Source: Oxalobacteraceae bacterium OM1
Lineage (GTDB): Bacteria; Pseudomonadota; Gammaproteobacteria; Burkholderiales; Burkholderiaceae_D
Reading direction: 5' to 3'
DNA length: 38,131 nt
NCBI GenBank assembly: GCA_004570315.1
Contig: SPQI01000375.1
Coordinates: 1-38,131 of the forward strand
The notes under the pieces were generated by a model. It made no database searches. It saw only the letters and a list, made by a program, of their open reading frames with translations, and was not told where the DNA came from. A program made the position numbers and the translations under genes. Below are positions 33,985-38,131 of the stretch, piece by piece; position 1 is the first letter of the stretch, and every line of letters starts with the position of its first letter.

Positions 33985-34425
33985 CTATTTCTTGCCGCCG
34001 GCCTGCGCGGCGAAGGTGACTTTATCGAAGCCGGCGATGCGCGCCGCTTCCAGGACGTTGATGACCGACTGGTGCGCGGCCGTGGCGTCGGCATTGATGA
34101 TGATGACCGGATCGGCCTTGCCCTGCCCCTGGCCCTTGCCGTTGGCCGCCGTCTTCAGTTCCTCGGCGAGCGCGTTGGGGTCGCGCGCGGCGATGGAATT
34201 GTTGTCCACGGCGTAATGGCCTTGCGCATCGACGCCGACGTTGATCTCGGCCGGCTGCTCCATCGCCTTCTCGGCGTCGGCGGTCGGCAACGTGATCTGC
34301 AGCGCGGTGAACTTGCTGTAGGTGGTGGTCACCATCAGGAAGATCAGGATCACCAGCAGCACGTCGATGAACGGGATCAGGTTGATTTCCGGATCCTCGC
34401 GGCCCTTGCCCTTGCGGAAATTCAT
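33985..34425 (-). CDS. exbD: ExbD/TolR-family biopolymer transport protein
   Basis: A 146-residue single-pass protein of the ExbB-ExbD proton-driven motor. The membrane helix INLIPFIDVLLVILIFLMVT (14-33) carries the essential Asp21 (IPFIDVLL) that conducts protons; the rest is a periplasmic domain containing GHYAVDNNSI and a GKGQGQGK linker. AAGGA lies before the ATG, nine bases after exbB. No Fur-like site was seen, and neither TonB nor TolA/TolB is adjacent, so it may serve TonB, Tol or an envelope function linked to its LPS-gene neighbours. Confidence 0.93.
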   Translation of the reverse strand: MNFRKGKGREDPEINLIPFIDVLLVILIFLMVTTTYSKFTALQITLPTADAEKAMEQPAEINVGVDAQGHYAVDNNSIAARDPNALAEELKTAANGKGQGQGKADPVIIINADATAAHQSVINVLEAARIAGFDKVTFAAQAGGKK

Positions 34426-34434
34426 GGGGCGTCC

Positions 34435-35040
34435 TTACTTGCGGTTGCCGTGGACGCTGTCGACGAACTTCACGGCCTGCTGTTCCATGTCGACGATGAA
34501 GCTGTCGACCAGCGCACGGAAATGGCGGTAGAAGACGAGCGTCGGCATGGCAATGGCGAGGCCGAAGCCGGTGTTGTAGAGGGCCACCGAGATGCCGTGC
34601 GCCAGCTGGGCCGGATTGGCACCGACGGCGTTCTGCGCACCGAAGATTTCGATCATGCCGACCACCGTGCCGAACAGGCCCATCAGCGGTGCGAGCGTGG
34701 CGATGGTGCCGAGCGTCGTGAGGAAGCGTTCGAGGTCGTGAGCGGTGCCACGGCCGGCCTCTTCGATGGATTCCTTCATCGCGTCGCGCGGTGCGTCGAC
34801 GTTGCGCAGGCCGGCGGCGAGCACCCGGCCCAGCGGCGAGTTGTGCTCGAGGTTGCCGATGACCTCGGTGGACACCTTGCCGTTGTGGTAAACGCGGACG
34901 ACTTCGTCGAGCAGATTGCGCGGGAGGATGCGATTTCGGCGCAGGTACAATAGCCGCTCGATGATCAGTGCCAGTGCGATGATGGAAGAGACCAGCAGCA
35001 GCCAGATCGGCCAGCCTGCCTGTTGAATGATTGCGAGCAA
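34435..35040 (-). CDS. exbB: ExbB/TolQ/MotA-family proton channel protein
   Basis: A 201-residue protein with three membrane helices: about 10-30, 110-135 (LGTIATLAPLMGLFGTVVGM, the conserved GLxGTV helix) and 150-172 (LYNTGFGLAIAMPTLVFYRH). It forms the pentameric stator with ExbD. The open frame extends upstream to 35145, but a TTG at 35040 with GGGAG eight bases before it gives LAIIQQAGWPIW, the family N-terminus, so I chose it. It is the first gene of the exbB-exbD-lpxK-Trm112-kdsB block and divergent from xseA. Confidence 0.92.
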   Translation of the reverse strand: MLAIIQQAGWPIWLLLVSSIIALALIIERLLYLRRNRILPRNLLDEVVRVYHNGKVSTEVIGNLEHNSPLGRVLAAGLRNVDAPRDAMKESIEEAGRGTAHDLERFLTTLGTIATLAPLMGLFGTVVGMIEIFGAQNAVGANPAQLAHGISVALYNTGFGLAIAMPTLVFYRHFRALVDSFIVDMEQQAVKFVDSVHGNRK

Positions 35041-35355
35041 AAGCGGCTCCCGGAGTGAAAAGCGTTCGGATGCAGAATGTAGCGTGTCGGGGGCTTGCGG
35101 GCAAGCATGGCGAGCTGCCAATACTCCGCAAAAAGTTCTGCACAAAACCTGTGGACAAGTTTGTTGGTAAGTCTGCGGAGAACCCGGAAAGTGCTTGATT
35201 CCAAAGGTTTTTCGCTTGCCGCCAAGAAATGATGCGGAGCCTAAATTTCCTTGTTATTCAATGACTTGCCATACCCGTTCGTTGTTTGTAACCAATTGTG
35301 ACCCCCAAATGACGGTTTTCCGCGCCTGTGGACAGGTTTTCGGCCCGGGAACCGC
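35041..35355. other. Divergent intergenic region between exbB and xseA
   Basis: 315 bases without a supportable gene. It must hold both promoters, but I cannot fix them. Two TGTGGACA(A/G) copies (35150-35158, 35327-35335) resemble DnaA boxes with one or more mismatches. The centre is more AT-rich than the flanks. Confidence 0.5.
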
Positions 35356-36717
35356 ATGAATCCTCATTCCCCGATGGAAACTCTAGATTCGGCGCCGGCC
35401 GTGCTGTCGGTCTCGCAGCTCAACCAGGCGGTCGCCCGCACGCTGGAACGCACGTTTCCGCTCGCGTGGGTGGCCGGCGAAATTTCCAACTTCACGCGCG
35501 CGGCTTCCGGTCATTGGTACTTCACGCTGAAGGATGACGGCGCGCAGGTGCGTGCCGTGATGTTCCGCGGCCGCGCCCAATTCGCCGGGTTCACGCCGCG
35601 CGAGGGCGACAAGGTCGAGGTGCGCGCGCTCGTCACGCTGTACGCGCCGCGCGGCGACTATCAGCTCAACGTCGAAGCGATCCGCCGCGCCGGCGTCGGC
35701 AACCTCTACGAAGCATTCCTGCGGCTGAAGGAAAAACTCGACGCCGAAGGCCTGTTCGATCCGGAGCGCAAGCGCCCCATTCCGCTCTTCGCCCGCACCA
35801 TCGGCATCGTCACCAGTCCGCAGGCCGCCGCGCTGCGCGACATTCTCACCACCCTGCGGCGCCGCGCGCCGCACGTGCAGGTGATCCTGTACCCGACCGC
35901 GGTGCAGGGCGAGGGTTCGGCGCAGAAGATCGCCCAGGCCATCGCCACCGCCTCCGCACGCGAGGAATGCGACGTGCTGCTGGTGTGTCGCGGCGGAGGC
36001 AGCATCGAGGATCTCTGGTCCTTCAACGAGGAAGTCGTGGCAAGGACGATCGCCGCGGCGCCGATGCCGGTCATCTCGGGCGTGGGCCATGAAACCGATT
36101 TCACCATTGCCGATTTCGCCGCCGACCTGCGCGCGCCGACACCCACCGCCGCCGCCGAGATGGCCGCTGCGCCGCGCGCCGACTGGCTGGCCACAGTGGA
36201 ATCGCATGCCGACGATCTGATGCGCGCCATGCGCCGGCGCCTGGACAACGTCAGCCAGTCTCTCGACTGGACTTCGCGCCGGCTGGTCAGCCCGGTGGCC
36301 TACATCGGCCGCGAGCGGTTGAAGCTGGGCGGCCTGCAGACGCGGCTGGCGCATGCGACGCGGACGCCGCTGACGCAGGCGCGCTTCACCTTGCGCCACC
36401 TGCAGACTCGCCTGGCCGCGCAGCTGCCGGACACGCGCAACGACCGTGCGCGGCTGGATGAACTTACGCGGCGCATGGGCGTGGCGATCCAGCGTCGGAA
36501 CGAACGTCGCCGCCACACCATGACGGCGCTCTCCGGCCAGCTGGAACTGCTGAATCCGCAGCGCACGCTTGAACGCGGCTATGCCATGGTGCTGGACCAG
36601 AAGGGACGCGTCGTGCGCGGACCGGACGGCCTGCGGCCGCGCGAAATCGTGACGGTGCGGATGGCGGAAGGCAGCGCCGAGATCGGCATTGCCTCGGTGC
36701 AGCCGACGCTCGACTGA
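35356..36717 (+). CDS. xseA: Exodeoxyribonuclease VII large subunit
   Basis: Catalytic subunit of the single-strand-specific exonuclease VII. The 453-residue protein has an N-terminal OB-fold domain ([20 protein letters not shown], then [20 protein letters not shown]), the catalytic core with [20 protein letters not shown] (about 146-165), [15 protein letters not shown] (about 213-227) and [13 protein letters not shown] (about 242-254), and a long coiled-coil segment from about 280 to 400. Two ATGs are possible, 35356 and 35374; the first has CGGGAA upstream. The small subunit gene xseB is not in the window. sodB follows, a common pairing in betaproteobacteria. Confidence 0.96.
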   Translation: MNPHSPMETLDSAPAVLSVSQLNQAVARTLERTFPLAWVAGEISNFTRAASGHWYFTLKDDGAQVRAVMFRGRAQFAGFTPREGDKVEVRALVTLYAPRGDYQLNVEAIRRAGVGNLYEAFLRLKEKLDAEGLFDPERKRPIPLFARTIGIVTSPQAAALRDILTTLRRRAPHVQVILYPTAVQGEGSAQKIAQAIATASAREECDVLLVCRGGGSIEDLWSFNEEVVARTIAAAPMPVISGVGHETDFTIADFAADLRAPTPTAAAEMAAAPRADWLATVESHADDLMRAMRRRLDNVSQSLDWTSRRLVSPVAYIGRERLKLGGLQTRLAHATRTPLTQARFTLRHLQTRLAAQLPDTRNDRARLDELTRRMGVAIQRRNERRRHTMTALSGQLELLNPQRTLERGYAMVLDQKGRVVRGPDGLRPREIVTVRMAEGSAEIGIASVQPTLD

Positions 36718-36759
36718 ACGGCGCATGATCTGCTTCATGCAGCGGCGTGCCAATCGAAC

Positions 36760-36765
36760 TACAAT
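36760..36765 (+). promoter_or_regulatory. Candidate sodB -10 element
   Basis: TACAAT 53 bases before the sodB ATG. No good -35 is visible. A 6-bp hairpin (GCATGA with TCATGC, 36723-36740) lies just after the xseA stop and before this element. Confidence 0.38.
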
Positions 36766-36817
36766 TGGGGGCTTTCAAAAATTGCACTGAATCGCCCAAC
36801 ACAAGAAAGGACGCATG

Positions 36818-37396
36818 ATGGAACACACCCTTCCCCCCCTGCCCTACGCGATGGACGCGCTGCAGCCGCACATGTCGAAGGAAACGCTGGAATTCCACTA
36901 CGGCAAGCACCATCAGACCTACGTCACCAACCTCAACAACCTGATCAAGGGCACGGAATACGAGAACGCCTCGCTGGAAGACATTATCAAGAAGTCCAGC
37001 GGCGGCCTGTTCAACAACTCCGCGCAGGTGTGGAACCACACCTTCTTCTGGAACTGCATGAAGCCGAACGGCGGCGGCGCCCCGACCGGTCCGGTGGCTG
37101 ACGCCATCAACCAGAAATGGGGTTCCTTCGACAAGTTCAAGGAAGAGTTCACCAAGTCCGCGACCACCAACTTCGGTTCCGGCTGGACCTGGCTGGTGAA
37201 GAAGGCCGACGGCTCGGTCGACATCGTCAACACCTCCAACGCCGGCACGCCGCTGACCACCGCCGACAAGCCGCTGCTGACCGCCGACGTGTGGGAGCAT
37301 GCCTACTACATCGACTATCGCAACGCCCGTCCGAAGTTCCTGGAAGCCTTCTGGAACCTCGTAAACTGGGATTTCGTGGCGAAGAATTTCGGCTGA
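36818..37396 (+). CDS. sodB: Superoxide dismutase, iron type
   Basis: Converts superoxide to oxygen and hydrogen peroxide in the cytosol. The 192-residue protein has the metal ligands His28-region YGKHHQTYV, His in VWNHTFFWN, and Asp/His in [25 protein letters not shown] with the preceding Gln, and FGSGWTWLV, favour iron over manganese; a cambialistic enzyme cannot be excluded. The frame begins ATGATG (36815 and 36818); AGAAAGGA is better spaced for the second, which also gives the common [10 protein letters not shown] start. A strong terminator follows. Confidence 0.96.
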   Translation: MEHTLPPLPYAMDALQPHMSKETLEFHYGKHHQTYVTNLNNLIKGTEYENASLEDIIKKSSGGLFNNSAQVWNHTFFWNCMKPNGGGAPTGPVADAINQKWGSFDKFKEEFTKSATTNFGSGWTWLVKKADGSVDIVNTSNAGTPLTTADKPLLTADVWEHAYYIDYRNARPKFLEAFWNLVNWDFVAKNFG

Positions 37397-37466
37397 TCGA
37401 GACCGACTACCGGTTCGTCAGAGTAAAGTCCAAAACAACGGAAACGAGTTCGGAACCGAGCGGTGC

Positions 37467-37503
37467 TGCAAAAAGCTGGCTTAGGCCGGCTTTTTGCATT
37501 TTT
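37467..37503 (+). terminator. sodB terminator
   Basis: TGCAAAAAGC (37467-37476) pairs with GCTTTTTGCA (37489-37498), extended inward by TGGC/GCCG around a TTAG loop, and followed by TTTTT. Confidence 0.9.
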
Positions 37504-37573
37504 GCGCCAGAAAAATTACGGTTGCCGGGCGTATTGGCCTGACCTGCACTGACATCGCGGCCGCATTGCGATC

Positions 37574-38131
37574 TCAGGGATTCATGACCCAGCGATCGCC
37601 GACGCGCTTCAGGCTGATGTACGACGCATTGTCGACCTTGGTCTTGAACGCCTCGTCGCTGATGCGGCCTTGCAGCAGATGCGCGAGCATCGCCTTGATG
37701 GTCAGTTCATGCGAGACGATCACGACGCGCTTGCTCTGCCGCATGTAGTCCTCGAGCGCCGCTGACGAACGGCGATAGACCACGGCCAGCGATTCGCCGT
37801 TTGGATAAGAAAATTCGGCACTGCTGAAGACGCGTGCCTCGCGTCCTTTCTTCATCTCCGGCCAGACCTCGGCCGCCTGTTCCCACGTCAGGTTCGTCAC
37901 GTCGCCGGCTGAGCGCTCCATCATCCTCGTGTCGGGTCTCGCCGCTGCCAGCGTCGAAGCGTCGGCCATGCCGGCGCCGGTCAGGACGCCGGCAAGCGTC
38001 TGCTGCGCACGCAGCTGCGGCGAATAGACCCAGAGCGCCTGGCTCAGCGGCGCAGCCGCGCTCGCGTCGCGCGCCTTGAGCGCTTCGCCCGCGCGCACCG
38101 CTTGCGCAACGCCGCGCATGGTCAGGCTGGA
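37574..38131 (-). CDS. Histidine phosphatase (phosphoglycerate-mutase-like) family protein, N-terminus cut by window end
   Basis: The frame is open to the last base. Its first visible residues, SSLTMRGVAQAVRAGEAL, match the LTxxGxxQA segment that normally follows the catalytic RHG motif by about 30 residues, so the RHG is outside the window and the ATG at 38119 is not the true start. Visible family marks: YSPQLRAQQTL (the Ser-x3-Arg-Ala-x-Gln-Thr segment), an acidic GESLAVVYRR region, and the second catalytic His in VIVSHELTIKAML. The reaction (phosphatase or mutase) and substrate cannot be told. It is convergent with sodB. Confidence 0.88.
   Translation of the reverse strand, partial: SSLTMRGVAQAVRAGEALKARDASAAAPLSQALWVYSPQLRAQQTLAGVLTGAGMADASTLAAARPDTRMMERSAGDVTNLTWEQAAEVWPEMKKGREARVFSSAEFSYPNGESLAVVYRRSSAALEDYMRQSKRVVIVSHELTIKAMLAHLLQGRISDEAFKTKVDNASYISLKRVGDRWVMNP

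Noticed and set aside
35041-35145. ATG start for exbB at 35145
   Set aside because: Would add 35 polar residues before the first helix; the TTG at 35040 has a better ribosome site and the family N-terminus.

Overview
The window looks like core chromosome of a high-GC betaproteobacterium, order Burkholderiales, most likely Oxalobacteraceae (Herbaspirillum/Noviherbaspirillum/Massilia relatives). This rests on recognisable gene orders (fkpB-ispH next to radC-rpmB-rpmG; xseA-sodB; exbB-exbD-lpxK-Trm112-kdsB-adk) and on protein style, not on a database search. I see no rRNA, tRNA, CRISPR array, insertion sequence, integrase or phage gene. The window starts in intergenic DNA or near a small ORF, and ends inside a histidine-phosphatase gene.

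Layout. 1-8600 is an accessory-like stretch: two small unknown ORFs, a membrane diguanylate cyclase, an NRAMP-type transporter with altered metal-site motifs, a DUF3293-like gene behind a near-perfect LexA box, a DUF4345 membrane protein, a lipoprotein, a phosphatidylserine-synthase-type enzyme, a DHA2 drug exporter and two very small candidate genes. 8600-10820 holds two fumarylacetoacetase-family hydrolases on either side of a frameshifted zeta-class isomerase gene (maiA/nagL type). 10954-14620 is a livHMGF branched-chain amino-acid ABC operon without a binding protein. 15065-19207 carries ispH, fkpB, radC, the ribosomal proteins L28 and L33, and a DesA-type desaturase.

19286-23064 is a minus-strand block. 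In it an RNA m5C methyltransferase, a secreted PLD-type nuclease and an MscS channel are joined by ATGA overlaps, with purN upstream. 23153-23996 is a barnase/barstar pair (secreted RNase plus inhibitor). It is followed by a PXPV-repeat secreted protein, a patatin-like phospholipase, a lipoprotein gamma-glutamyltransferase, a short-chain dehydrogenase under a perfect 16-bp palindrome resembling LiuR-type operators, and a K+-independent proton pyrophosphatase. 31204-35040 is an envelope/nucleotide block (adk, kdsB, Trm112-like, lpxK, exbD, exbB). 35356-37396 holds xseA and sodB.

How the genes work together. Several units concern the envelope: LPS Kdo and lipid A enzymes, ExbBD energy coupling, phospholipid synthesis and desaturation, and patatin. 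Others handle amino-acid or acyl-CoA carbon: Liv uptake, the SDR and the FAH hydrolases. I did not find a clearly new multi-gene system. The best leads are the SOS-controlled DUF3293 gene, the rsmB-nuclease-mscS coupled operon, the atypical NRAMP site, the 25-residue membrane peptide gene, and the predicted leaderless patatin transcript.
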